Shown one piece after another: positions 1 through 13,100 of a DNA stretch of 64,000 nucleotides. Under the pieces are notes generated by a model. It was not told where the DNA came from, searched no databases, and was given only the letters and a program-made list of their open reading frames with translations. Position 1 is the stretch's first letter. Every line of letters starts with the position of its first letter. Where the stretch lies: assembly GCA_964036045.1 (NCBI GenBank), contig OZ038387.1:57382427-57446426 (forward strand), given 5' to 3'. Source of the DNA: Eutreptiella sp. 'Long Island Sound 2002'. Lineage: Eukaryota; Euglenozoa; Euglenophyceae; Eutreptiales; Eutreptiaceae. Both the position numbers and the translations under genes were made by a program.

Positions 1-1103
1 GGCGTAACTCGAACCAAGAGACGTACACGGAGCGAGGGGGGGAGCAATACATGCGTTTGTGGAAATGAATGACGTTCAACGGCCGTGCGGAGGCTGAAGT
101 GAACAGATTGGTGCGCAAGTCCATCAGCAAACCCCTCCCCCCCGCCACCCCGAATTCTGTCCCAGCCATACCTTGTCCGGGCTACACTGCCCGCAGGGAC
201 CGTATTTTTGCGGCACCAATTTTAATGTCACTGTCAGAGGCCCCTCTTTTCTGTGGAATCTTCCCAATGTACTGCATGTACCGCACGTAGACCGTCATTT
301 TCAGTCAATTTGTGGTTTGTGGTTTTTTGCCTTGTTTCCACGCGTGTTGATTTCTGCGGGTCATCCTGCGCTCCACAGCTGTGTTGCACTGCACCCCCAT
401 GTGCTGCACTCCACGGCCATACTGCACTGCACAGCGAGTGCATGCTCCACAGCCTTGTGCATCATTGCCTAACTCTTGTCTGAGCTGCCCGTGGGGACCT
501 GGGCGATTCTCAGACAAGGTGCTGGGGGCTATTGAGACAAATGCATATCCAACTAACGAACGGGCTATCTAACATGAATGAACGGATGAATAGATGAATG
601 GATGGATGGGTGGGTGGGTGGATGCATGGAATCAATATGCAATGATAAATACACAATCAAAATAAGTAAGATCAGAAAAGATAAATACGAGCAGTCTCCG
701 CTTTGGAACTGCAGGCGGCTGCTGAGCAACCTGTCTGCAGGGGCGCGAAATAATCGCAGGCTCTTTTTTGAGAACATCGTTACCTTTGTTGGACAGCTGT
801 GGCGGGGGGATGGGGCCTGCTTGCATCCAAAGCCGACGCAGTTTGAAGCAAATGTCTAACGGCGATTTCCAGAATATGGGCATAGCCCACCAAGGGCCGA
901 AAGAAAAAGCGAAAACACAAAGTGCTTCTGCACAGGCCATCAGACAATGGGTAGGCGCATGGTGTGTCTTCTTTGGTCAGCCCAGTGAACCAGTTCGCAT
1001 GTTTCTGCCTTCACCGTCATGGTGCACATCCCGGCTCCTGTGCCAATGCAGTTGTTGCTCTGACAAGCCTGTCCATTCTGTGCCCTTATGTTTCCTCCTG
1101 CAG
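1..1103. other. Upstream intronic or flanking DNA, no supported exon
   Basis: Contains a GGTG/GATG-rich simple stretch near 590-625 and ordinary sequence. Earlier exons of the methyltransferase gene are expected but none could be supported here. Confidence 0.5.
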
Positions 1104-1176
1104 ACCTCGTTTGACAACGTTGACAAGGACACCTTCCAAAACAGCCGCGCGGACGTGAACCCCTACGAACGTCTCG
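1104..1176 (+). CDS. CMTR1: CMTR1-like exon 1 (first in window)
   Basis: Encodes TSFDNVDKDTF...NPYERL, matching the stretch before the catalytic Lys in CMTR1 (human has SKFDTLDENEF...NPYEMI). The acceptor is preceded by tttcctcctgcag and the donor is gtgtgt. It starts in phase 0 and ends with one base of a Gly codon that exon 2 completes. Earlier exons are expected upstream. Confidence 0.82.
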
Positions 1177-4100
1177 GTGTGTGTTTTTGGCTGTTTAGGT
1201 GTCGTGTATGCGTTGGGGTGCCTACGACCACGCTGTAATGGCACAGGCACGCTCTGGGGCTGCAGGGGCTGTTGTCTGCTGTCGCTGGGACAAGGTGGCG
1301 ATGAGCGCGGATGCCTGCTTGGACAAGCTCAGGATGTTCACCGTATTGCAGATGGTCCGTGTTTTGACAAAGGGCCGCTCATTTGTATTCCTCCGAGACA
1401 GTGCGTCCCTGCTCCTCCCATTCACAGCGTACAGGCCCCTCCTGCCCCTACCATTTCCAGGATTACAGCGCGGCATTCGCCTTCCAGAACTGTCAGTACT
1501 GGGTCCGTTGGAGTCCAGCACCTCAAGGGTGGGTAACCCCCCTTTCTGCCAGCGCTGCGGAAGGGAATCGGCTTTGCCATTCCAGGCCACTGTTGGTGTC
1601 GGCTGCTGCCCAAAAAAAACGTTACGGGCCCCTTCTGCACCTCACGCCCCTCCTCCTGCACCCCCACCCCTTTTCCCTTGTGCTACAGGTAAGTCCTGTT
1701 TTAACAACAAGTTTGCCGTCAAAATGGCCAATTTAGATTCTCTCTTCAACCTCCTCAACGAGATCAAGTTGTTGCCTGGGGAGGTGTGTGGTGTGGATGG
1801 CATGTGTGCGGGGACTCTGTGGCAGTGAGACCGTGAGAGTGGGCTTGTGTATGTGAAGATGTGTGTGTGTGTGTGTGTGCACGCGCACGGGCCTGTGTCT
1901 GTGTCTTTGTTTGAAGCATGTGATGAACAATCAATGATACGAGCCCTGACTCGATGTAGGACACTTTTATGCCTTGCAGCGCCATTTCCGAGCCCTGTCA
2001 GTCTAAGAGTGCAAAGTGCTCGTTAAGTTCCGATTGTGAAGAACCGTGTCTTTTGCCCTGCGCAGGCCACTGAAAGCCAGGAGATGGGCTAACCTGCGGC
2101 GCAGTGTGGTACGTTTGTTGCGGTGTTTCTGCGGACTGACTGGTTGTGCTGAGTTAACTGCAAGAAGACTGACCTCCAGAGCCACCGCTTGCAATCCTCG
2201 GGCCAAGATGTCCTGCAGTCCGGTTAATGCCGGACTCAGCCTGTATGCCCAAGGCTGTCAGCAGCTGGCATGGCCAAGGCCCGGGGGCGATAGCGGCTGC
2301 CGGGCAGACTGCGCCGTTTGAACAGATGCTCTGCGAACCAACAACGGGCGTGCACTGCCGGACGCCAGGCCGTGACCGAACGCAACCGGACGGCCCCGAC
2401 CGAAGTTCGACCCACATGAGTCCAGTGTTGCCCACCCACTGCCTGCTGAGGCGGGTGCTGGGCGCCGAAGGCACGTGCACTCGAAAACGTAAGCAGAGCC
2501 GTCCCCAAACGGGAGAAGTGCCCAGGCCCTGTCGTTCAAGGGCCTCCGCACCTCATATGCCAGGGATGAAATGGCCCAGTCACGCACGCACGCAAGAACA
2601 TGATGGAACCCGCAAACAGCAAAAAGGTAGACAAAAAAAGTCCTCGTGGGCCCACGCACACATGCTACATCATATTGCACACACAGCGCTGGGCACTGGG
2701 CCTATTATGCGGGACTCCATCCACCACCTCTTGAGCCCCTCGTTCCGCACACCCGTCGGTCGAGTGATGGAGCAAAATGCATCGGCACGTTCGGCCAAGC
2801 GCCACGATTTTCCGGCGCATTCGGCGCCGCTCAAGTTAGGGCAGAATTTCTCAAGCGCCTGCGGCGCTGCATTTGTCAGGCCATCCGTGCATTTGAGGCA
2901 AGGGGTGTTGGGTATCGAAGCCCCCTCTTCCGCTTGACCGCAGCCCGCCACCCTCTGCCCGCCTCCCCCGCAGGCCCTTGCGGACGAGCCGTGCACTTTA
3001 CCCGCTTTCCCTGTGTGACAAGCGTCAGAGGGCTCAGTGCTGCACGCGCTGTCGCCTTTTGCTCAGGAGGCGCTGCGTGTCGCGGACGTGTGCGCAGGGC
3101 CTGGGGGATTCAGTGAATACATTCTGTGGCGAGCCAATGAGAACAAGTGTGAGCTCTATCTCTGTGCATTTCCGTTCCTTCCGCTCCCACTCCTTCCGTC
3201 CATGACACTGTTGCTGACCTCCTCTTACCGTACGCCTGCCAGTTCCCAGCGTGAGCGCTCTGCACGCAACCCCTGAGGTTCTGCAGCGCATGGCGGCAGG
3301 ATCATGCAGGCCAGAACCGCTGCCCAGAACAGAGTTTTTGCGTGAAACTCGGAGTGTGCTCCTCACACAACACAGCACACAACACCACACCACACCACAC
3401 CACAACACACAACAGAACACAACAGAACGCAACGCAACACAACACAACACAACACAGCACAGCACATCACAACCCTACAGAACATGACACAACACAACAC
3501 AACACACCACAACACAGCACAACACAACACACCACAACACAACGCAACAAAACGCAACACAACACAATGCAACACAACACAACACAACACAACGCAACAC
3601 ACCACGACACGACACGACATGACACAACACGACACGGCACAACACGGCACAACACAAGACAACACAACTCAACACAACACAACACAACACAACGCAACAC
3701 AACACAACACAACACAACACAACGCAACAAAACGCAACGCAACGCAACACAACACAACACAACACAACACAGCACATCACAACCCAACCCAATCGAACAC
3801 AACACAACCCAACCGAACACAACACAACACAACACAACACAACACAACACAACACAACACAACACAACACAACACAACACAACACAACACAACACAACAC
3901 AACACAACACAACACAACACAACACAACGCAACACAACACAACACAACACAACACAACACAACACAACACAACACAACACAACACAACACAACACAACAC
4001 AACACAACACAACACAACATAACACAACACAACACAGGAGTTGCGCTGCCCACCGCCCCCAGGCAGTGGGGCAGCGCATAGCAGGAGTTCCGCTGCCCAT

Positions 4101-7100
4101 TGCCCCCAGACAGTGCGGCAGTGTATTGCAGGAGTTGCACTGCCCACTGCCCCCAGGCAGTGAGGCAGTGCATTGCAGGAAATGCACTGCCCACTGCCCC
4201 AGGGCAGTGAGGCAGTGCAATGCAAAAGTTGCACTGTCCACTGCCCCCAGGCAGTGGGGCAGTGCATTGCAGGAGTTGCACTGCCCACTGCCCCCAGGCA
4301 GTGAGGCAGTGCATTGCAGGAGTCGCACTGCCCACTGCCCCAGGGCAGTGAGGCAGTGCATTGCAGGAGTTGCGCAACACAACACAACACAACGCAACAC
4401 ACCACGACAGGACAGGACATGACACAACACGACACGGCACAACACGGCACAACACAAGACAAGACAACTCAACACAACACAACACAACACAACACAACGC
4501 AACACAACACAACACACCACAACACAACGCAACAAAACGCAACGCAACGCAACACAACACAACACAACACAACACAGCACATCACAACCCAACCCAACCG
4601 AACACAACACAACCCAACCGAACACAACACAACACAACACAACACAACACAACACAACACAACACAACACAACACAACACAACACAACACAACACAACAC
4701 AACACAACACAACACAACACAACACAACACAACACAGCACAACGCAACAAAACACAACACAACACAACACAACACAACGCAATGCAACACAACACAACAC
4801 AACACAATAGCACGCCGGAGGACGTGCATGCCGTCGGGTACCCGTGGCTCAATGTCCGCGGTAGGTACCCGCGGCCACACCTGCTAGCGCAGGCACTACA
4901 CATGGCGGCATGCCGCCCCACGATCCTCATCCTGGCCGAGGCCCAATCCAAGGTAGGCCCCGAGGACCCCCCTTTCCAGGACTACACCCGGCACGTCGTG
5001 CTCCCCGCCCATGGGAAGACGGGGGCGGGTCTCGATGTGTATGTCCGCGCCGGGACTGCCACCCGGGCAACCCTACTTTGGGGCAAGGAGGACGCGAACG
5101 CCCTCCTCATGGAAGTGCTGACCCCGTGGGGAAAGCACCACGTGTTGGCGGCCCATACCCCCCAGATCAACATTGGCGTACATCCATATGTGCGATGGTG
5201 GGCGGGCATCTAGCGAGAGGTCACCTGCATTGTGGACCCGGCGACCGTTCTGGTGGTGACCGACACCAACTCGGCGGCCCGACCGGCGGACCGGGGAACC
5301 CCGCGCCCCGATGATACGGGCTACCGCGCGTTCCTGCGGGCCTTCAGCCTCAGGGACCTAGTGGACCTGCACCCGGTCCCGCAGGGGACGTACTCCTGCT
5401 TCCAAGGGACCGCACGCTCCCGCATCGACGTGATCACCTGCCACAACGAGGCGCAATTCACCATAGCTTCCTACCACTACTGGGGAAGCACCCTCCTCTC
5501 GGACCACCATGTCCCCCTCTTCTTCACCGTCGCCTTTCCGGTGGTCCGGCTGGACAAACCCAGCCCCCATACGGTCTCCTGCACGCCAGAGTGCCTTTTG
5601 GGCCCGGTGGCTCTGTCCCCAGGGGATGCAGCTGATTTCTAGAGCTCGGTGCTTTGCAGGAGAGACATCGACCCCCAACTCGCCCCGGCCGGATGACTGA
5701 AAGACTTGCAGCGGGCCATCTATGAATGGGCCCACGCCACGGGCAGGGTCTGGGCCCACGTGACGGGCCATGGCCGCCGGAGTGGGCGAATGCAGGGGCT
5801 GGGGGTTTGATGTCGACCCGTGCTGGATTTTACGGTTCGGGACATCCACCCGCAGGATACCCCGGTAGTACGTTCGCGGATCCAACAAGACCCCTGTATA
5901 GGGTGGGCGTCGCCCCGTTCCAGGAGGACGATCCTGTCGTCCACCCACATGAGCCGTGGGAAGCGGAACGGCTCCACTGCAAAGGCCCTGTACGCGATGT
6001 CCATGAAGCGTAGGAACGGGAGAGCTGCCGTGGCGCCTGCATGGACCCCTTGGATAGTGACCTGGGGAGTACCCAAGAGCTGGGTCAGGGTCCTCGACTG
6101 CCATGGGCCCAAGGGTAGGGTGTATGAGAATCCTTTTGTGTGGGTGGCGAGGTGGTCTGCCTCCCCTAGGCCCACTTGGGCTCCCACGATTGGGTGAACG
6201 TCCTGGGCGATCACGTCCCAAAACTTTGCGAGGTCTGTGATCAGGACGTCCACCACTCGGTGCTGAAGTTTGGCCAGGTCCAACTTCATGTGCACCATGC
6301 GGACCACTTCCTGGAGGGACACACCCCGCATGCCTCCTACTAGACAGGGGCCCCCTAGAGCCCGCTCGTAGATAGCCGTCGCCAGGGCGTAGAAGGCCGT
6401 GGGCTCCAGCTTTGAGATGTGGGAGGAGATGGTGATTCCCCAAGGTTGGCTTCTTGGACGGGTTGGTCCGGGTTCTTAAGGAGCAGGGTAACCCGCCCAT
6501 GCCTGCCCACCGTGCGGCACACTAGGGGGCTGCGCATGACGGCGCAAAGGGCCACCTGGTCCGCCTCCGTCAGATTCCGGTACCAGGAGATGTCAATGCA
6601 GACGTCCGCCTTAGGCAGGCGGAGGTCTGGGCCGCGGGCTTTGCCGGATTGCACCTCCCAGAGGTGGCGAGGCTGGACATAGGCGTCCCGGGTCGGCGGG
6701 GCATGCCGTGGCAAGCGCTCCAGGTACCGTTGGAAATGGGCCCAACGTTCAGGGTCGTCCCGGATCCGGTAGCTGTGGCCCTGGAGCCGCATGCAACTCA
6801 AGTATAGGGCAGACAACGTCTCCCTGGGGTTCAGAAGCCCCTTGCTGTCCAAAGGGATTTCCGAGATATCCCGCGGGGGGGCCCGGCTGCGCCGTTGCAG
6901 CTCCCTCCACTGCTCCGGGGTGCGCCGGAGGTTGCGGGTCTCCTGCGTGCACCGGAGGGCCCGGCACTTGATATCTTGGAGGCTTTGCTGGCGCCGGGCT
7001 TCCCCCAGAGCCACAAGCCTCCTTTTGAGGGCGTGCCCCACTGATTCAGATTTGCCCAGCATGTTTTGGGCCGCCGCCGTAAAATGTCTCACGGAGGGGA

Positions 7101-10100
7101 GCATACTGCGTGCCGGGAAAGGCGGTTGGGGAGTCTTTGGGGGACGGGCTCGCTCCGCGGGGCGTGCCTGGAGGCGGTAGTGCCGGAAACGGAGGGCCGC
7201 GCATGGGTGGCGGATACCCCGGAGCAACGTGAGGAGGCTTTGGCCGGGGCCCCGGAGATCCTGCCCTCCCGAGTTCTCCGCTATATGGGAACATACATCT
7301 ACCTCCAGGGCACACCCACGGCCCCCCGAAACCTGCTGGAGGTCCGGGCGGCGGTATGGAGGCATCTCCGCCCCCAGCGGCTCTCCCCGGACGCGGCCAT
7401 GATGGTGCTGATGGTAAAGCTCCCAAGTAAGCTTTTCCCCCTGGCCAGCGTCTACCGCCCCACAGCCCAAGTACACGCGGCCAACGACGCCCTCATGGTG
7501 AGGGCGTACAAACACATGACCAGAATCTCCCACCATGCCCACACAGAAGCGCTCTGGGGGTCTTGGGAGCATGGCTGCCACGATTTAACCCGATCCGCGC
7601 ACTCGTGGCAAACCGGGGTCGTGCGGGAGTGGGTCCGGCAGGGGGCCTGGGCCAAAGAGGAGTTCCGGAACTCCCAGTCCTATACCCTCAAAGCACACCA
7701 GGCGCTCCGAGGGGGGTGTCCTGCGGTGCTTACCCCGGTTCAGTACACCCACCACCCAAGATGCCCCCACCTCATCGCTACGCTGCAGCGGGTAGTGGAT
7801 GACATGGCCATGCCCATGTGGATGTCAGGCCCCTGCCCCGGAACGTCCCCCATCCTAGTACGGGGCCCCGGCGGGGGCAGCGGCGGCCCCTGCCCCTCAG
7901 GTGGAGGTGTACCCAACCTGTTACGGCGATGTGGTACGGGTGATTATCCCTCCAACAGTCTACGAAACGGTGTAGGCCCTGGGATACCACCACCTGGGTG
8001 ACCTGTACTCTGCGGACCACCGTGTCAAACGCGAGCGTACCCTGAAGGAACCGGCGCCAACCCGCAAGGGTATCCCGGGCCTTAGGGCGCGGATGGCCCG
8101 CCACAACGCCGTCTTGGCGCCCCTGCTGGGGATACCCCGCCGCGGTGGCAGGCGGCGCCTAAGGACTAGATCCCGGGCGCCGTGCCCACGTACCCGGCGG
8201 AGGTGGTCATTGGAGGCCGGGTGGCCAAAACCACCCGGGTGGAAACCGTGTACCACGGAGGACATCCGATCAAGGTGACCACGGCCATGAAGGACACAAT
8301 GGGGGCCGCAGACTGGGCACCGGAACTTCGGGTGTGCTGCCAGCCCCCAGACACACTGCGGAGCGACACTAGGCTACACCGCCTCCTAGTGGCCCTTCTA
8401 GGCGTTCAAGTGCAGGTCAACGCGCCCCTGCATGCCAAACTATGGGACGACCAACACCACGTGTCCCTGGCCCATCTGCAAAGCGCGGGGGTTTGGGCGC
8501 CCACCATCGTGTGGATGTCCGCGCCCCCGGCCGAAGCCTACTAGCAATGGGCCCGGGCGTCGCCGGCCCCCCTGATCACCGTCACCACGGCGTTGCCGCC
8601 GTGTCCGTGGATAGCCATAGCCCCGGCAGCAGTGGCAAACTTCAAATACCCTGCGGAGTGTGTGGCGCACAGGTGCCTAGGGCACCCGAACAAGGGGCCC
8701 CTCTACTACTCCCTCAATACAGCGGGAACCGTACCGGCGGAGCTCGGCCCCGCCCTGCGAACCCACCTCCGGGAGCACCATGGGGACCTGGCCCTCCTGG
8801 CGCCACACGGCCGGGCTACCGACCCCCCGCAAGTGCTGGCCCCTGAGGTCAAGCGGGCATTTGGTTCCACGACCTGCCGGCGCTGGCCACTCTCCGTGGT
8901 ACCGTCGCCGCGGTGGATGCCGGAACCACGCAGGCAGGCATGGCAATGGCAGGAGTCGCCCAGAACGGACCAGCCGCCTACCGGGCCCACGCGGCCTCAG
9001 GAATAGGCACCTTCCAGGAAGGAGAGGCCATGATCCTCCTCTCGTACGTCCGCAGACTTGCACAACAGCCAAGGGAAAATTGGCTGGTGCCGGACTCTGA
9101 GGCGGCGGTGGGGGCCCTCCGCACGTACCAGGAGGGGGGCCATTGTGGGGATGGCATACATCACCTCTACGCCGCTGTCCTGGGAGGCAAACGCCTCTCC
9201 CCGAAGTCGGCCATCAACGTGGTAACCACGCTGTTGCACTGGATAACGGACCTCAACGTGCGTGTTGATGCAGCGACGAAAGAGCCGCCAGAGGTGGACC
9301 CGACATGGCTCCTCCGGCACCCTTTCTCCTTCCTCCCCCCGGTGACCTACCGGGACCAGTGTCAGCTCTCCCCAACGGCGCTGAGCGACTGGTTGCAGGA
9401 TCGGGCCTCCATACCGGCGCGGGCTAGCTATGAGGCCCGCTGGGGAGTGAACTACATGTTGGGAGGTGGGCTCCCCCTCGACTGGTTCAATAGTGATCAG
9501 CAGCTCCACATCACGGCGCACCGCATGGATCCCTACGATGACTGTCCTGGCCCACCGGTCGGTGCTGGACACAACGTGTCTCCTCTGTGGGGCGCAACCC
9601 GAGACGGCACCCCACCTCTGGGCCTGCTCAGCCCAGTCCCATGAGTGGGAGCCAGCCCGCCGGCGACTTGCGGAATGGCTCGACCAAAAGGTGGGGACAC
9701 GGGCGGCCCCGGTGCGCCACCAGCTGTGGGAGCCGGCTGTACTAGAGCAGTGGGCAGCAGCCTTGCGGACCCCTTCGATGCGGCGGGCCCACATGGAGTG
9801 CTCGCTGGGAACAGAGTTCATACGTCACGTGATCGAGGAGTCCATTAGAGTCTGGTACGCCCACGCCAAGGCGCGTGCCACATTGCTAAAAGCCCGCCTG
9901 GGCCCAGGCAGCACGATGGCGTGGATGTTGCAGGAGCTACGCCTGCACCAGCAAGCGGAGAGAGAGGGAGTACAGCGGGAGCTCCTGGGATGACGACTGT
10001 CACCAGGGGGGTGACGTCCAGGTTCCCCTGCCTCCCCCTCTTTCCGCCCCAAAACCACACACTTACCCACAGCGCGCACACAACACACACAGCCCTCCCG

Positions 10101-13100
10101 TTTACCTATACCCGTGGGTAGACATCCCGGCCATTGCCTTCTGGTAACAGCGCCTTTGGCACAACACAACACAACACAACACACCACGACACGACACGGC
10201 ACGGCACGGCACGGCACAGCACGGCATGACACGACACAACGCAAGGCAAGGCAAGGCAACATGGCACAAAACACAACACGACATGAAATGACACAACACA
10301 ACACAACACGATACAGCACAACGCAACACAACACAACACAACATAGCACAACACAACACAACACGACACATCGCAACGCGACACAACACAACATGACGCA
10401 ACACAACACAACACAACACAACACAACACAACACAACACAACACAACACAACACAACACAACACAACACAACACAACACAACACAACACAACACAACACA
10501 ACATAACACAACACAACACAACACAACACAACACAACACAACACAACACAACAATCCGTATGCTGCAGCGGGTGGTGGATGAGGTGTCCCTGCCGATGTG
10601 TATGCCGGGCCGATGCTTGGGGACTACCCCCATACTAGTGCGGGGCCCTGGCGGGCCAAGAGCGGGGGCAATGGCGGCCCCCTTCCCCGGGGTGGACGTG
10701 TATAACACCCAGGCGGGCGACTTCACGCAAGTGGTCGTCCCCCCCCACCATCTACGAGACGGTATAGGCCCCGGGATACCACCACCTTGGGGATCTGTAC
10801 ACTGCGAACCACCGGGTCGTGGGGGAGCGGGCCCTGAAGGAAAGGGCACCCGCCCGCAAAGGTATCCCCGGCCTCAGAGCGTGGCTTGCCCGCCATAGTG
10901 CCGTCCTAGCGCCCCTCCTATGGGCACCCACACCGCGGTGGCAGGCCGCCCCTAAAGACTGGGTCCCGATCGCTGTACCAGCGTACCCCGTGGAGGCGGT
11001 AATTGGGGGCCGAGTGGCCAAAACCACCAAGACGGAGACCGTGTACCACCGGGGGTTTGTGGTCAAGGTTACTACTGCCATGAAGGACACCATGGAGGCA
11101 GAGAACTGGGCGCCGGAGCTCCGGGTGTGCTGCCAGCCCCCGGTCACGCTGCCGAGCGACACCAAGCTGCAGTGCCTCCTGGTGGCCCTCCTGGGTGTAC
11201 AGGTGCAGGTCAATGCACCTCTGCACCCCCAGCTGTGGGATGACCACCAACATGTGCTCCTAGGCCAGCTGCAGGGCACGGGGGTACGGACACCCACCAT
11301 CGTCTGGCTGTCCGAGCAGCCGACGGAGGCGTACTGGCAGTGGGCGCGGACGTCGCCTACCCCCCTGGTAACAGTAACCACAGCGTTGCCGCCGTGGCCA
11401 TGGATAGCCATATGCCACGGTCCTGGGGGGCCGCTGCCTCTGCCCGGCCTCGGCCATCAATGTGGTCACTACGACGTCGCACTGGATAACGGACCTCAAC
11501 GTTTGCGTGGATGCGGCGATGCAGGAGCCGCCAGAGGTCGACATGACATGGCTCCTCCGCCGCCCCTTCTCCTTTCTCCCCCCGGTGACCAACCGGGACC
11601 AGTGCCAGGTCTCCCCCACAGCGCTGAGCGACTAGTTGCAGGATCAAGGCTCTATTCCTGCACGGGTCAGATATGAAACTCGATGGGGGGCAAACTACAC
11701 GCCTGGAAGTGGCCTCCCCCTCGACTGGTTCGACAGTGACCAGCAGCGCCATATATCGGCGCACCGAATGGACAACATACCCACGATGATTGTCCTGGCG
11801 CACCGGTCCTCCCACCGGAACACGGTGCTGGACACCACATGCCTCCTCTGTGGGACATAGCCAAAAACGGCGCCCCACCTTTGGGCCTACTCAGCCCAGT
11901 CCCACGAGTGGGGGCCGGCTCGCCGGCGGCTCGCGGAGTGGCTAGACCAAAAGGTGGGGAGTCGGGCCGTGTCAGTGCGCCACCAGCTGTGGGAGCCGGC
12001 TATTCTGGAACAGTGGGCGGCAGCGTTGCGCACCCCCTTCATGCAGCGGGCCCACATGGAATGCTCTGGGCCCCACACGTTGGGGACTGAGTTCATACAC
12101 GTCATCGAGGAGTCCATCAGAGTCTGGTACGCCCACGCCAAGGCGCGTGCCATGTTGCTAAAGCTGATGGCGTGGGTGTTGCAGGAGCTACACTTGCACC
12201 AGCAAGCGGAGAGAGAGGGGCCCCACACGTTGGGGCCCCACACGTTGGGGACTGAGTTCATACACGTCATCGAGGAGTCCATCAGAGTTTGGTACGCCCA
12301 CGCCACGGCGCGTGCCATGTTGCTAAAGCTGATGGCGTGGGTGTTGCAGGAGCTACACTTGCACCAGCAAGCGGAGAGAGAGGGAGTGTAGCGGGAGCTT
12401 CTAGACTGATAGCAGTCGCCTGGTGGGTGACCTCCAGGTTTCCCCTACTCCCCCCTTTCCGCCGACATCCACACACTTACACACAGCGCGCGCGCGCCCT
12501 CCTGTTTACCTGTACCTGTGGGTAGACATCCCGGCCATTGCTTTCTGGTAACAGCGCCTTCGGCACAACACAACGAAACAAAACACAGCACAACACAACA
12601 CAGCACAGCACAACACAGCACAACACAACACAGCGCAAGGCAACACAGCACAACACGACACGACACGACACATCACAAACCAACACAAAACAATACAACA
12701 CAACACAGCACAGCACAGTGCAGCACAACACAACATAATGCAAGGCATAATGCAAGGCAAAACAACACCACACGACACGACACGACACAAAACAACACAA
12801 GACAACGTAACACAACACAACATAACAAACCACATTACAACACCAAACAATACAACACAACACAACACAACACAACAGGTTGGAGGAACCCTGCGTTTCA
12901 TATCCTCCACACTGTGAAGGGGCTGCGGCAGCCGGGATGCAGAAGCTGCCTTCCCGCTGTTCACGCATGGCGCACATCCTCAGAACCTGTCCCTATCCGG
13001 AAGCGCCATACAGACAGCCTCTTCGTGAACCCATGGCAGCCATACAGCGTGAGCGGCTTTCCACGCTGGCACTTTCCAAAACAGATGTCTGCCTGTCTCA

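Noticed and set aside
3067-3146. Isolated FtsJ methyltransferase motif as a horizontally acquired or broken bacterial gene
   Set aside because: Flanking exons continue the CMTR1 order with matching splice phases on both sides.
3342-4810. Long open frames of His/Asn/Thr/Gln and, on the other strand, Cys/Val/Leu repeats
   Set aside because: A 5-bp repeat without stop codons is open in every frame; these are artefacts of the CACAA arrays (also at 10.1-10.6, 12.5-12.9 and 24.4-25.3 kb).
4807-9993. LTR retrotransposon or virus as the source of the reverse transcriptase and RNase H
   Set aside because: There is an EEP endonuclease, no integrase or protease, no long terminal repeats, and a microsatellite 3' tail, all typical of non-LTR elements.
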